From Flavobacteriales bacterium (GTDB lineage: Bacteria; Bacteroidota; Bacteroidia; Flavobacteriales_F; PHOS-HE28): a stretch of 64,000 bases of DNA. The notes beneath the pieces were generated by a model. The model worked only from the letters and a program-made list of their open reading frames with translations, was not told the origin of the DNA and ran no database searches. Every line of letters begins with the position of its first letter. Within the stretch, counting starts at the first letter, position 1. Made by a program: the position numbers and the translations under genes. Below, one piece after another: positions 44,029-53,900 of the stretch. The DNA lies in the NCBI GenBank assembly GCA_016716605.1, contig JADJWA010000001.1:1302001-1366000 (forward strand). The letters run 5' to 3'.

Positions 44029-44622
44029 CTACATCCCACAATTGCAGCTGGGGCTGAACTCGATCTTGGTGCGCGGGAAGAGCTCGCGGATGCCTTCCAT
44101 TTCCTCTTCGCTGAATTGGATGCCGCGCAGATCGAGGAAGCGGAGCGCCTCCAACTTATCGAGCTCCTTCGGGAAGTCCGCGAGGTCATTATCCCATAAA
44201 TCGAGCGAGACGAGCTGCCGCAATTGGCCCAGGCACCTTGGCACGCCAGGTAGCGCATTGCGGCTCAGGTCGAGCCGCTTGAGAGCCCGCCATTTGCAGA
44301 TGGACTCCGGGAAGGCGCTGAGCTTGTTGCGCGATGCGCGGAACTCCTGCATGCTCTGCAGCTCGCCCATCCATTCCGGGAACTCCTTCAGCTTATTGCC
44401 GCTCAGGTCGAGGGAATTCAGGTTGCGCAGCTTTCGCAGGTCCTCCGGCACGGCTTTCAGTTTCTTGCCGCTCAGGTCGAGCTTGAAGACTTTCTCCGGT
44501 TCGGCCAAAGCCCGCTCAAGGCTCCTGTAGGTGCGTGTGCTGTCGAGCGCGCCTTGCGTGAGCAATTGCCCCTGCGCAATGAGCGAAGCCAATAGGAGCA
44601 GGAGGAGCATGGCCGGTCTCAT
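44029..44622 (-). CDS. Exported leucine-rich repeat protein
   Basis: The 197-aa product has a signal peptide (MRPAMLLLLLLASLIAQG). About six leucine-rich repeats of the SDS22/Shoc2 type follow, with the pattern LxxLxxLDLSGNKLKEFPEWMG. The C-terminus ends in SPSCNCGM. LRR proteins bind other proteins; the partner is unknown. Its ATG overlaps the stop of ribF as ATGA, indicating coupling to that housekeeping gene. Confidence 0.85.
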   Translation of the reverse strand: MRPAMLLLLLLASLIAQGQLLTQGALDSTRTYRSLERALAEPEKVFKLDLSGKKLKAVPEDLRKLRNLNSLDLSGNKLKEFPEWMGELQSMQEFRASRNKLSAFPESICKWRALKRLDLSRNALPGVPRCLGQLRQLVSLDLWDNDLADFPKELDKLEALRFLDLRGIQFSEEEMEGIRELFPRTKIEFSPSCNCGM

Positions 44623-45560
44623 GCTTCGGTGGGATTGAAGTGCGCCATAGCCATCCGCTTGTCTATGTGAAGCTGGTCCTTCAGAGCTTCCATGCTCTCG
44701 AATCGTTGATCGCCGCGGAGGCGGTGGATGAAGCGCACGGTGATGGCCTCGCCGTACAGATCGCGGTCCAACCCGAAGATGTTCACCTCTATGTTGCGTT
44801 GCAGGCCGCCGCTCACGGTGGGCCGCTCACCGATATACAGCATGCCCTTGCGATCGCCATCCTTCAAGTAGGCCTCAACTGCGTACACTCCGTTGCCGGG
44901 GATGAGCTTGTAAGGATCCGTTGCGCCGATATTGGCCGTGGGATAACCGATGGTGCGGCCTAGCTGATCGCCCTTCACCACCACGCCATGGAGCGGATAG
45001 GAATAGCCAAGCAGCTCGTTCGCAGCGGCGACCTCTCCGGCCTGCAGTGCCTGGCGGATCTTGGTGCTGCTCACCTTCACGTGGTCCACCTCTTGGGCCG
45101 GTATCTCTTCCACGTCGATGTCATAGGCCTCGCCGAGCTGTCGCAGGAGCACCAGGTCCCCCTCACGGTTGCGGCCGAAGCGATGGTCGTAGCCGATGAC
45201 GACGGCGCGCGCACCGATGGCGCCCACCAGCACGTCGCGCACGTAGTCGAGCGCGTGCATGCGCGAGAACTGCCGGCTGAAGGGAACTACCAGCAAGTGG
45301 TCAAGGCCGGCCGCTTCGAGCAAGGCGCGCTTCTCCTCTTGCGTGCTCAGCAGTTTCAGATCGCCATCACCGGGGAAAAGCACCATGCGCGGGTGCGGGT
45401 GGAAGGTGAAGAGCACGCTCTCGCCCTCTTCCTTCTTTGCCCGCGCGATCAGCCGCTCGATGATGGCTCTGTGCCCGCGATGCACCCCATCGAAGGTGCC
45501 CGTGGTGAGCACCGGGCGCTTCACGCCCTTGAAATCGTTGATGTCTGTGTGGACGAGCAT
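44619..45560 (-). CDS. ribF: Bifunctional riboflavin kinase/FAD synthetase
   Basis: The 313-aa protein has the FAD synthetase half with GTFDGVHRGHRAIIERL, FHPHPRMVLFP and VVIGYDHRFGRNREGD. The riboflavin kinase half has VVVKGDQLGRTIGYPTANIG and GVYAVEAYL. It turns riboflavin into FMN and then FAD. The start at 45560 (MLVHTDINDFKGV) is chosen; a longer frame to 45641 runs into the repeated intergenic element. GACCTTCG lies 6 nt before the ATG, close to the -7 pattern. Confidence 0.94.
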   Translation of the reverse strand: MLVHTDINDFKGVKRPVLTTGTFDGVHRGHRAIIERLIARAKKEEGESVLFTFHPHPRMVLFPGDGDLKLLSTQEEKRALLEAAGLDHLLVVPFSRQFSRMHALDYVRDVLVGAIGARAVVIGYDHRFGRNREGDLVLLRQLGEAYDIDVEEIPAQEVDHVKVSSTKIRQALQAGEVAAANELLGYSYPLHGVVVKGDQLGRTIGYPTANIGATDPYKLIPGNGVYAVEAYLKDGDRKGMLYIGERPTVSGGLQRNIEVNIFGLDRDLYGEAITVRFIHRLRGDQRFESMEALKDQLHIDKRMAMAHFNPTEA

Positions 45561-45592
45561 CGGGTGCGAAGGTCGTTCTAGGAGTGGTTGAG

Positions 45593-45650
45593 GGCTGGAG
45601 GTTGATGAGGGTTGGGAGTTGCTCCAGCCTTCAACCTCCACCCCCCAACC
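45593..45650. repeat. GT-rich/CA-rich nested inverted repeat upstream of atpD
   Basis: GGCTGGAG (45593-45600) pairs with CTCCAGCC (45622-45629), GGAGGTTGA (45597-45605) with TCAACCTCC (45631-45639), and GGTTGGG (45610-45616) with CCCAACC (45644-45650). The half-sites overlap, so several alternative hairpins are possible. Related GGTTG/CAACC motifs occur between atpD and atpC, suggesting a repeat family. Confidence 0.6.
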
Positions 45651-45704
45651 TATGGCTGCGCCCGGACGCTGGCCTCAGTCTCCAACACCTGTTGGCAACC
45701 CCCA

Positions 45705-45735
45705 TTTGCCCTTCTGACCGCAAGCCCTACATTCG
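45705..45735 (+). promoter_or_regulatory. Promoter of atpD (TTTG-N19-TACATTCG)
   Basis: TTTG at 45705-45708 and TACATTCG at 45728-45735, with 19 nt between, match the Bacteroidota -33/-7 promoter. The ATG of atpD is 47 nt after the box. This is the best-formed promoter in the window. Confidence 0.65.
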
Positions 45736-45781
45736 CGGCCGCAAAACGGGGGCAGCCCCCACAGAACAGCCCAACTCCCTC

Positions 45782-47293
45782 ATGGCCAAGCACATCGGAA
45801 AGGTCGTCCAGGTCATCGGACCCGTGGTCGACGTTCGCTTCGAAGGCGGCAACGACCTGCCCAACATCTACGACGCCCTACACATCACCCGTCCGGACGG
45901 CAGCATCCTCGTATTGGAGACCCAGCAGCTCATCGGTGAAGACACCGTTCGCGCGGTATCCATGGAGAGCACCGACGGCGTGGCCCGCGACAACCAAGTT
46001 GAGGCCATGGGCAAGCCCATCAGCATGCCCGTAGGCGATGCGATCAAAGGCCGCCTCTTCAATGTGACCGGCAATGCCATCGATGGCATGAAGCCGCTGA
46101 ATACCGGCAAGAGCTATCCCATCCACCGCGAAGCACCGAAGTTCGAGGAACTCACCACCAGCGCTGAGATCCTCTTCACGGGGATCAAGGTGATCGACCT
46201 GATCGAGCCCTACGCGAAAGGCGGTAAGATCGGCCTGTTCGGCGGCGCCGGGGTGGGCAAGACCGTGCTCATCCAAGAGCTGATCAACAACATCGCCAAG
46301 GGCTACAGCGGATACAGCGTGTTCGCCGGGGTGGGTGAGCGCACCCGCGAAGGCAACGACCTGCTGCGCGAGATGATCGAGGCCGGCATCATCAAGTACG
46401 GTGAAGGCTTCAAGCACAGCATGGAAGAAGGCGGCTGGGACCTGAGCAAGGTGGATTACACACAGCTTGAGAGCTCGCAGGCCACCTTCGTTTTCGGGCA
46501 GATGAATGAGCCTCCCGGCGCTCGTGCCCGCGTGGCGCTCAGCGGCCTCACCCTCGCTGAGTACTTCCGCGATGGCGATGAGCAGAGCGGCGGCCGCGAC
46601 ATCCTGTTCTTCGTGGACAATATCTTCCGCTTCACGCAGGCCGGCTCCGAAGTATCGGCTCTCCTCGGCCGTATGCCGAGCGCTGTGGGATACCAGCCCA
46701 CCTTGGCCACCGAGATGGGCGCCATGCAAGAGCGCATCACCTCTACCAAGCGCGGCTCCATCACCAGCGTGCAAGCGGTGTATGTGCCTGCTGATGATTT
46801 GACCGATCCCGCACCCGCCACCACGTTCGCGCACTTGGATGCCACCACCGTATTGAGCCGGAAGATCGCCGAGCTCGGCATCTATCCTTCTGTGGACCCC
46901 CTGGATAGCACCAGCCGGATCCTGACACCCGCCATTGTGGGCGATCAGCATTACGACTGCGCCCAACGGGTGAAGGCCATCCTCCAGCGCTACAAGGAGT
47001 TGCAGGACATCATCGCGATCCTGGGCATGGACGAGCTCAGCGAGGAGGACAAGATGGCCGTGAACCGCGCCCGCAAGGTGCAGCGCTTCCTGAGCCAACC
47101 CTTCTTCGTGGCAGAGCAGTTCACCGGCCTCAAGGGCGTGATGGTCCCCATCGAAGAGACCATCAAGGGCTTCAACATGATCCTCGACGGCGAGATGGAC
47201 GAATACCCCGAGACCGCCTTCAACCTGAAGGGCAACATCGAGGACGTGATCGCTGCGGGCAAGAAAATGCTGGCTGAAACGGCAAAGGCTTAG
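45782..47293 (+). CDS. atpD: ATP synthase F1 beta subunit
   Basis: The 503-aa protein has the catalytic beta-subunit motifs: P-loop GGAGVGKT, GERTREGNDL, DNIFRFTQAGSEVSALLGR, TLATEMGAMQERI and DPAPATTFAHLDATTVLSR. It forms the catalytic sites of the F1 ATPase. The true start MAKHIGKVVQVIGPVVDVRF is preceded by a promoter. It is followed by atpC but not by the other atp genes; this split is usual in Bacteroidota. Confidence 0.97.
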   Translation: MAKHIGKVVQVIGPVVDVRFEGGNDLPNIYDALHITRPDGSILVLETQQLIGEDTVRAVSMESTDGVARDNQVEAMGKPISMPVGDAIKGRLFNVTGNAIDGMKPLNTGKSYPIHREAPKFEELTTSAEILFTGIKVIDLIEPYAKGGKIGLFGGAGVGKTVLIQELINNIAKGYSGYSVFAGVGERTREGNDLLREMIEAGIIKYGEGFKHSMEEGGWDLSKVDYTQLESSQATFVFGQMNEPPGARARVALSGLTLAEYFRDGDEQSGGRDILFFVDNIFRFTQAGSEVSALLGRMPSAVGYQPTLATEMGAMQERITSTKRGSITSVQAVYVPADDLTDPAPATTFAHLDATTVLSRKIAELGIYPSVDPLDSTSRILTPAIVGDQHYDCAQRVKAILQRYKELQDIIAILGMDELSEEDKMAVNRARKVQRFLSQPFFVAEQFTGLKGVMVPIEETIKGFNMILDGEMDEYPETAFNLKGNIEDVIAAGKKMLAETAKA

Positions 47294-47367
47294 GGAGGTA
47301 AGGTTGAATTGCCGTGAGGGTTGAATGCCCTGTGACACAAGAGCAACCAATAACCTCCAACCGGCAA
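47294..47367. repeat. Inverted-repeat element between atpD and atpC
   Basis: GGAGGT (47294-47299) pairs with ACCTCC (47353-47358), and TTGCCG (47309-47314) with CGGCAA (47362-47367). GGTTG and CAACC motifs recur, as in the element at 45593-45650. It fills nearly the whole atpD-atpC gap and might attenuate or stabilise the transcript. Confidence 0.45.
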
Positions 47368-47372
47368 CTGAG

Positions 47373-47606
47373 ATGAAAGTCGAGATAATCACCCCGGATA
47401 AAGAGCTCTTCAAGGGCGAGGCCAGCTACGTAGGCGTGCCCGGCGTTGATGGCGGCATGGGCTTCCTGAACAATCACGCGCCATTGATCACCGTGCTCAA
47501 GGCAGGTGATGTGACGGTGAAGACCGCGGAAGGCGAGAAGCGCTTCCCGGTGAAGGGCGGTGTGGTGGAGGTGATGAAGAACACGGTGCTGGTGCTCGCG
47601 GAGTAA
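47373..47606 (+). CDS. atpC: ATP synthase F1 epsilon subunit, short form
   Basis: The 77-aa product (MKVEIITPDKELFKGEASYV ... VEVMKNTVLVLAE) holds only the N-terminal beta-sandwich domain. Usual epsilon subunits are 130-140 aa and carry a C-terminal helical hairpin that inhibits the enzyme. The shortened form is found in Bacteroidota. The start at 47373 fits the family; the frame open to 47325 lies inside the repeat element. Confidence 0.93.
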   Translation: MKVEIITPDKELFKGEASYVGVPGVDGGMGFLNNHAPLITVLKAGDVTVKTAEGEKRFPVKGGVVEVMKNTVLVLAE

Positions 47607-47635
47607 GTCGCCGGATCGATTATGGAACAGACGCG

Positions 47636-47729
47636 AACGGCGCTCCAAAAGGGCGCCGTTTGGAATTGGATGCGCGGGGAACCACGGAAACGACGAACGG
47701 GCCTCGGCTTGCGCCTCGACCCGTCCGTC
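47636..47729. terminator. Hairpins downstream of atpC
   Basis: AACGGCGC (47636-47643) and GCGCCGTT (47653-47660) form a perfect 8-bp stem, with the loop TCCAAAAGG and then TTGG. A second stem, GACGAACGGG (47692-47701) with CCCGTCCGTC (47720-47729), has one mismatch. They lie between the convergent ends of atpC and the PorE-like gene, so they may end transcription from both sides. The rest of the 47607-47798 gap shows no gene. Confidence 0.5.
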
Positions 47730-47798
47730 CCCCTTTGGTCCCCTAACCCCGGACCATGCTGTTGTGCGCTGTGCGAGCACACAGGCGGTTAGCCCGTG

Positions 47799-49979
47799 TT
47801 ACTTGCTCAACACCTTGAATTCAGTGCGCCGGTTGTTCTGGTGCTGCTCCTCACTGCATTTCTCGCAGGCGCATGCCTCGCTGGGCTTGCTTTCGCCGTA
47901 GCCCTTGCTCATCAATCGTCCTTTCTCGATGCCCTGGCTGATGAGGTAGTCCACAGCGCTCTTGGCGCGCTTCTCCGAGAGGCTCATGTTGTACGCGTCC
48001 TTGCCTCGGCAATCGGTGTGACTGCTCAGTTCAATGCGAACGGTAGGGTTGTCGCGCAGGGTCTGCACCAGCTTGTCAAGCTCGATGGCGGCATCCGGGC
48101 GGATGTTCCATTTGTTGTAGTCGTAGAAGATGTTGTCGAGGCGCACCACCTGGTTCACTTCCAGCGGGAAGAGTCGGAAATCCGTGCGGATCACAGGGCT
48201 CGTTGCCGTGCGCGTGCTGATGCGTGCGCTCTGCTTGAAGTAGTTCTCCTTGTCCGCCTGGAGGCGGTAGTCGGTCTCCTTCAAGAGCGGGAAGCTGTAT
48301 CGGCCACTGTCGTCGGTGGCGTGGCGCGCCACCTCGTTGCCTTGCCCATCGGTGAGCACCACGGTGGCGCCGGCCAGTGGCAGGTTGGTGCTGCCGTCGA
48401 GCACGGTGCCCTCTGCGAGGTAATCGTACTTCTCCATCTCGATCACGATCTCCTCCAGCTGATCGTCGTTGGTGGCCACGGACTTCTCCGCTTGATTGTA
48501 GCCGGTGGCGTTGGCTGCGAGGAGGTAGCGCTCGCGGTAATCCGCATCGATGCTGAACTTTCCGCCGGGCAGCATCTGCACGATCGCGTTGCGCACGGTC
48601 TCGCCCTTGCCGTCCTTCACCGTGATGCTGGCCGTTTCGATCGGTTCCTTGGTGGCCTTGTCGATCACGCGGCCGGCCAGGCGCATCTGCTGCGGCCGGA
48701 TGGTGCAGCCGTAGATGTCATCGCTGCCCGCACCGCCGGTGCGGTCGCTCACGAAGAACCCTGTGCTATCGTTGATCAGGATCAAGCCGTGGTCGTTGAA
48801 GCGCGTGCTCATGGGGTAACCCAGGTTGAACACGTTGCCCGGTCCGGTGCTGCCGATGCGCGAGAAGAACAGATCGAGCCCGCCCAGGCCGGGATGCCCG
48901 TTGCTTGCGAAGTAGAGGGTGCCGTTGGCGGCCATGTACGGGTGCATCTCGTCGCCGGGCGTATTCACCTTGGGCCCAAGGTTCTCCGGCGCGCCCCATT
49001 GATTGCCCAGGTTCTTGCACATCCAGATATCCACGCCGCCTTCGCCGCCGGGCCGGTCGCACGCGAAGTAGAGCGTCCGGCCATCGGGGCTGACGTTGGG
49101 ATGCCCGAGATTGAATTCCGGGTCGTTGTGGTCGAAGGGGATGATGTTGCCCCATTCCTCCTGGCCGAATTCGCCCTTGACCACATCGCTGAAGTAGATG
49201 CCGAGGTTCAGTTCACCGCGCTTGCTCTTCTGCGCGGTGCCGTACCAGACATTGTTGCGCGTGAAGTACATGCGCTTGGCCAGGGAGTCGAAGCTCACGG
49301 TACCATCGTGCCAGCGGCTGTTGATATGCTGCCGCATCACCAGCGGATTCTCAGCGGTCTCTCCCTTGAGTTCGGCGCTGTAGAGGTTAAGGAAAGGCTC
49401 GTCATCCCAGGCGTAGCCGCGCGATCCGCCGGTTCCTTCGCCGCGCGCGCTGCTGAAGAGCAGGAACTCGCCCATCACGCTCATGCCAAGATCGGCCTGC
49501 GGGCTGTTGATCGGCACCTTGCGGATGGTGGCGCTGGCGCTATCGCGCTTGAGGCGGTAGAAGAGGTCCGGTGTGCGCAGATAGCCATTCACGCGGGCAT
49601 CATCCGGACGCTCTTTCGCGAAGATCTGGTACTGCTCCAGGGCCTCGTTGTACTTGCCGTTCGCGCGCAGCGCATCGCCGAAGGCGCGCACATCGTCGAT
49701 GGTGCGGCCGGGGGCGATCATCAGGCGGCGATAGGCGCCTTCGGCCGCGGGCGGATTGCCGAGCTTGGTGTAGGCCTTGGCCAGCAGGCGCAGCGTTTCA
49801 GCGTCGCTCTTGCCGCGCGCATCGAGGTCCTCGTAGATGGAGGCCACCTTGGCGTAATCGAAAACGTCAGTATAGCGCTCGGCCATGCGCTGCTGCAGCT
49901 TCTGCGCGCTCGCGGTAGCGGCTATCAGCAGGGCCGCCAGCGCGGCCAGCGAACGGATGCGGTGCATGCGTGGGCTCAT
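47799..49979 (-). CDS. PorE-like OmpA/PD40/CarboxypepD_reg outer-membrane protein
   Basis: This 726-aa protein has a signal peptide (to about residue 25, ATASA) and a TPR-like region (about 30-130, LAKAYTKLGNPPAAEGAYRRL). A PD40/beta-propeller region follows (about 150-400; HPNVSPDGRTLYFACDRPGG, MHPYMAANGTLYFASNG). Two carboxypeptidase regulatory-like segments come next (LAGRVIDKATKEPIETASI; LPLAGATVVL). The end is an OmpA peptidoglycan-binding domain with SSHTDCRGKDAYNMSLSEKRA. The order is that of PorE of Porphyromonas gingivalis, a T9SS component linking the machinery to the cell wall. Such genes are common in PorP/giant clusters as accessory proteins. It starts 2 nt after the PorP/SprF gene. 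Confidence 0.9.
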   Translation of the reverse strand: MSPRMHRIRSLAALAALLIAATASAQKLQQRMAERYTDVFDYAKVASIYEDLDARGKSDAETLRLLAKAYTKLGNPPAAEGAYRRLMIAPGRTIDDVRAFGDALRANGKYNEALEQYQIFAKERPDDARVNGYLRTPDLFYRLKRDSASATIRKVPINSPQADLGMSVMGEFLLFSSARGEGTGGSRGYAWDDEPFLNLYSAELKGETAENPLVMRQHINSRWHDGTVSFDSLAKRMYFTRNNVWYGTAQKSKRGELNLGIYFSDVVKGEFGQEEWGNIIPFDHNDPEFNLGHPNVSPDGRTLYFACDRPGGEGGVDIWMCKNLGNQWGAPENLGPKVNTPGDEMHPYMAANGTLYFASNGHPGLGGLDLFFSRIGSTGPGNVFNLGYPMSTRFNDHGLILINDSTGFFVSDRTGGAGSDDIYGCTIRPQQMRLAGRVIDKATKEPIETASITVKDGKGETVRNAIVQMLPGGKFSIDADYRERYLLAANATGYNQAEKSVATNDDQLEEIVIEMEKYDYLAEGTVLDGSTNLPLAGATVVLTDGQGNEVARHATDDSGRYSFPLLKETDYRLQADKENYFKQSARISTRTATSPVIRTDFRLFPLEVNQVVRLDNIFYDYNKWNIRPDAAIELDKLVQTLRDNPTVRIELSSHTDCRGKDAYNMSLSEKRAKSAVDYLISQGIEKGRLMSKGYGESKPSEACACEKCSEEQHQNNRRTEFKVLSK

Positions 49980-49981
49980 GA

Positions 49982-50941
49982 TCAGAAGTAACGGGGTGAA
50001 CGGACGCCCTTCACGGGTTTGCCCAGGTTGAGGCCGACCATGATCTCGTGGCTTCCGCCGCTGTAGTTCCTGAGCGGTGAGAGCGTGAAGTCGTAGGCAT
50101 AGCCCACACTGAGGTCGTCGGTGAGGTGGTACTGCGCCAGCGCGCCAACGGCATCGGTATGGCGGTACATGGCGCCCAGCCAGAACTTCTCATAGAAGAG
50201 GAAGTTGGCGCTGAGGTCGAAGCTCAGCGGCGCGCCTTGCACAGCCTTGAGCAGGAAGGTGGGCTTGAATTTGTGGTAGATGCCGATGTCGAACACGTAG
50301 CCGCCCGATAGGAAGTAGTGCGGGCGCTGGCCGGGTTGGCTCACGAAGGCGAGCGAGTCGGTCTGGAAGAATTCCGTGCGGAGCAGCTTCGGGGTGCTCA
50401 GGCCGATGTAGTGCCGGTCGCTGTACCACATGAGGCCGAAGCCGAATTGCGGATCGAGCTTGGTATTCACGTTAGCCTGGAAGACTTGGTCGCCGGGCGT
50501 GTGCGGATTGAGCTCGGCGAACTTCCCTTGGAACAGATTGAGGCCGCCTTTGAGGCCGAAGGCCAGCGTGCTGTTGCCCAGGAACATGCGGTAGGCTGCA
50601 TCCACCATGAAGCCGTACTGCGTCACGGGGCCGTGCGCATCGCGCATCACCGTTCCGCCCAGCGCGAAGCTCTCGTTGAACACCGGGCCGTGCGCCGTGA
50701 GCGTTTGCGTGGTGGGCGCACCCTCGAAGCCCACCCACTGGTGGCGCGTGAGGGCTTTCAGGCTCAGGCGATCATGGCTTCCCGCATAGGCCGGGTTCAG
50801 CGCGAGCATGTTGAACATGTATTGCGTGAACTGCGGGTCCTGCTGGGCAAGGAGCGACGTTCCCAAGAGCATCCCCAGCGCGCTGCCGGTCCATCTTCTG
50901 GCGATTCTCGTCTTCATCTTGATTGCTTTTTGGCGCTTCAT
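49982..50941 (-). CDS. PorP/SprF family type IX secretion outer-membrane protein
   Basis: The 319-aa product begins MKRQKAIKMKTRIARRWTGS; Met9 (50917) is an alternative start and gives a tidier signal peptide. LLAQQDPQFTQYMFNMLALNPAYAGSHD is the PorP/SprF opening, then RHQWVGFEGAPTTQT and, at the end, LSVGYAYDFTLSPLRNYSGGSHEIMVGLNL. It lies between the giant repeat protein (9 nt upstream) and the PorE-like gene (2 nt downstream), a three-gene operon. Confidence 0.92.
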   Translation of the reverse strand: MKRQKAIKMKTRIARRWTGSALGMLLGTSLLAQQDPQFTQYMFNMLALNPAYAGSHDRLSLKALTRHQWVGFEGAPTTQTLTAHGPVFNESFALGGTVMRDAHGPVTQYGFMVDAAYRMFLGNSTLAFGLKGGLNLFQGKFAELNPHTPGDQVFQANVNTKLDPQFGFGLMWYSDRHYIGLSTPKLLRTEFFQTDSLAFVSQPGQRPHYFLSGGYVFDIGIYHKFKPTFLLKAVQGAPLSFDLSANFLFYEKFWLGAMYRHTDAVGALAQYHLTDDLSVGYAYDFTLSPLRNYSGGSHEIMVGLNLGKPVKGVRSPRYF

Positions 50942-50950
50942 GATGCGGCC

Positions 50951-53900
50951 TTAGCGGCGCAGGTAGATGTACCCGGTGTAGGGGTCCTTGTCCGTGCCGA
51001 GGTCGAGGATGTAGTAGTAGGTGCCTTCGGGCAGGCCCTCCTTGAAGGCCGATCCGAACTGGCTCGTGCCGTCCCATTGGTTGTTGTAGGGCGTGGCCTC
51101 GTACACCTTGTTGCCCCAGCGGTTGAACACCGTGAACCTGTTGCTGGGGTAGTACTCGATGTTGGTGATCACGAACATGTCGTTGGTGCCATCGCCGTTG
51201 GGCGAGAAGGCATCGGGGACCACGATGGTCTCGCAATCCTTGATCAGCACGGTCATCGTGTCGGTTGTGCTGCCGCAGTCGCCGTTGGTGACCGTCCACA
51301 TGAACACGTTGCTGCCGAGCGCCAGGCCGGTCACGTTGGTGGCCGGGTCCGTGGGCTGTGCGATGGTGCCGCTGCCCGCAAGCAGTGACCAGAACCCGCT
51401 GGCCGTGCTGGTGGCCGGAACGGCGTTGAGCGTGGTGCTCGTGGTGGTCTGGCAATAGTCCTGATCGGGACCCGCATCGGCGGGCGGCACGGTGTGATCG
51501 TACACCATCAGTGCCACCTGGTCATTGCTGCTGCCGCATGGGCCGTTATCGATGGTCCACTGGAAGACGTTGGCACCGAGGCCGAGGCCTGTGATCACCG
51601 TGAATGGGTCATTGGCCTGGTCGATGCTTCCTTGTCCGCTGATCAATGTCCAGGTGCCGTTGGCCGGTGCGGTGGGGCTGCTTCCAAGCATGGTCACTTG
51701 CCCGGTGATCGGCGTGCAGAACGATTGGTCTGGACCGGCGGCCGCATCAGCCGCATCGCCGTCGAACACGCTGATGGTCACATCATCGGTGGTGGTTCCA
51801 CAAGGCCCGTTGGCCACGACCCACTGCAGTACGTAGGTGCCCACGGTGAGTCCGCTGAGCGTGGCGTTCGGCGCATTCGCGTTGCTGATGGTGGCATTGC
51901 CGCTGGCGAACACCCAGGTGCCCACCGCCGGTGCGCTCACCGCACTGCCTTGCAGGGTCACAGTGCTTGTGGGCGTGCAGATCTGCTGGTCCGGACCGGC
52001 GGCCGAGGCCGGCAGATTGCCATCGAAGACCACCACCGTCACCTCATCCTGCGTATCGCCGCATGGCCCATTGGTGATGGTCCAACGGAAGGTGTTGGTG
52101 CCGATCGAAAGGCCGCTGACCCCGGTGTTCGGGTTGCTGGCATCGGCAAAGACGCCCGTACCCGTGATCACGCTCCACTGGCCGCTGCCGGGGAAGGTGA
52201 CGCTGTTGCCCGCGAGCGTGGTGCTGGTTGTTGGCGTGCAGAGCTCCTGATCGGGTCCGGCGTTCGCTGGTGTTTGCAGGCTGTCGTAGATGAGAACGCT
52301 TATCTCATCGCTGCTGCTGCCGCAGGGGCCGTTATCAATGGTCCATAGGAAATCGTGCTGGCCCACGCCGAGGTTGAACACGGCGGTGTTGGGGTCGTTC
52401 GGATCGGCGAAGGTGCCTGTACCGCTGATCGAGGTCCAGGTGCCCGTGGCGGGGAACACGGGGTCGTTGGCCAGCAGTACCGCGCTATTGGTGGGCGTGC
52501 ACCAGCTGATGTCACCGCCGGCCTGGGCAGGCGCAGCATCGGGATCGAAGATGTTAACCTGCACCGTGTCGCGGCTGGGCGGACCGAACCCGCATTGGCC
52601 GTTGTAGATCTCCCAAACGAATTGGTAGCTGCCCACAGCGAGGCCGGTGATGTCCGTGGTGGCGCTGTTGGGCGATACAATGGTGGCCGGTGCGCCGAGG
52701 ACCTGCGTCCAGGTGCCCACGCCGGGGATCTCCGGCACGTTGCCGGCCATGGTAGTGCTGCTTGCGCCGCAGAGATCCTGGTCCGGACCTGCATCAGCAA
52801 GCGGCGCGTTCGGGTTGTACACGCGCACTTCCACGGTATCGGTGAGGATGCCGTTGTTCGGGCAGGGATCCCATTCGAGGGTCCACACGAACACGTTGGT
52901 GCCCTGCGACAGGCCGCTGATCGGCGAGTTCGGATTGTTCGGTTCGGCAATGATGCCGGTGCCGGCGATCAAGGTCCAGGTGCCTTCAGCAGGCGGTGGC
53001 GGCTGCTCACCCAAGAGGCTATCGATCGCGGTGAGCGGCAGGCAGATCTCGATGTCCGGACCGGCGTTCGCGGCAGCCGTCGTATCGTCGTAGAGCACGA
53101 TGGTCACCTCATCCAAGCTGCTTCCGCAAGGCCCGTTGTAAACGCTCCATTGGTAGGTATTCACGCCTATGGCGATCTGCTCGATCAAGGTGAGCGGGTC
53201 GTTCGGGTTCACGGGCGTTCCTGCGCCTGCGACCACGCTCCAGGTCCCTTGCGCAGGGAAGATCAATGAGCTTCCCGCCATGAACACGCTGTCCTGCGGC
53301 ACGCAGAGTTCCTGATCCAGGCCGGCGTCGGCTGGCGGATTGTTCGGGTCGAAGACGAACACGCTCATCTCATCGTCGGTGGTCACGCACACGCCGCTGG
53401 TGATGGTCCAACGCAGGCGCGTCTCACCCACTTCGAGGCCCGTGACCGTGGTCGTGGGGGATGATGGACTCGTGATGTTGCCAGGGCCGCTCACGATTGA
53501 CCAGGTGCCCACGGCAGCACCCACCGGAGCATTGCCTGAAACGGTCACCTCTGCATCCGGGAAGCAGAGCTCTTGATCGGGCCCGGCATCTGCGGCAGGC
53601 GCCTGCGCATCGAAGAGCGTGATGGTGACCTGGTCGCTTGTGAGGCTGTTGGCGCAACTGCCGTTGTAGACTTCCCACTGGAACACATTCACGCCCAGGC
53701 CAAGGTTGGTGATCTCGGTATTCGGGTCGTTCGGGTCGGCGATATCGCCGCTGCCGCTCAACACCGTCCAGGTGCCCACTGCGGGGAAGATGATCGCGCT
53801 GCCGGCCATGGTGGCGCTGGTTAAAGGCGTGCATACCTGCTGGTCACCGCCGGCGTCGGCATCGAGGTTGTTCTCATTGTACACGCGGATCACAACGATG

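Noticed and set aside
45584..45781. N-terminal extension of AtpD from an ATG at 45584
   Set aside because: The extension would translate the intergenic repeat and the promoter, and family members start at MA(K/N)-x-G-K-V.
47796..49991. Long plus-strand reading frame antisense to the PorE-like gene, and similar ones at 5156-6133, 56091-58271 and 45878-47413 (minus)
   Set aside because: They run opposite to clear genes and their translations are low-complexity His/Arg/Ala/Val-rich. Biased codons in GC-rich genes leave opposite frames open.
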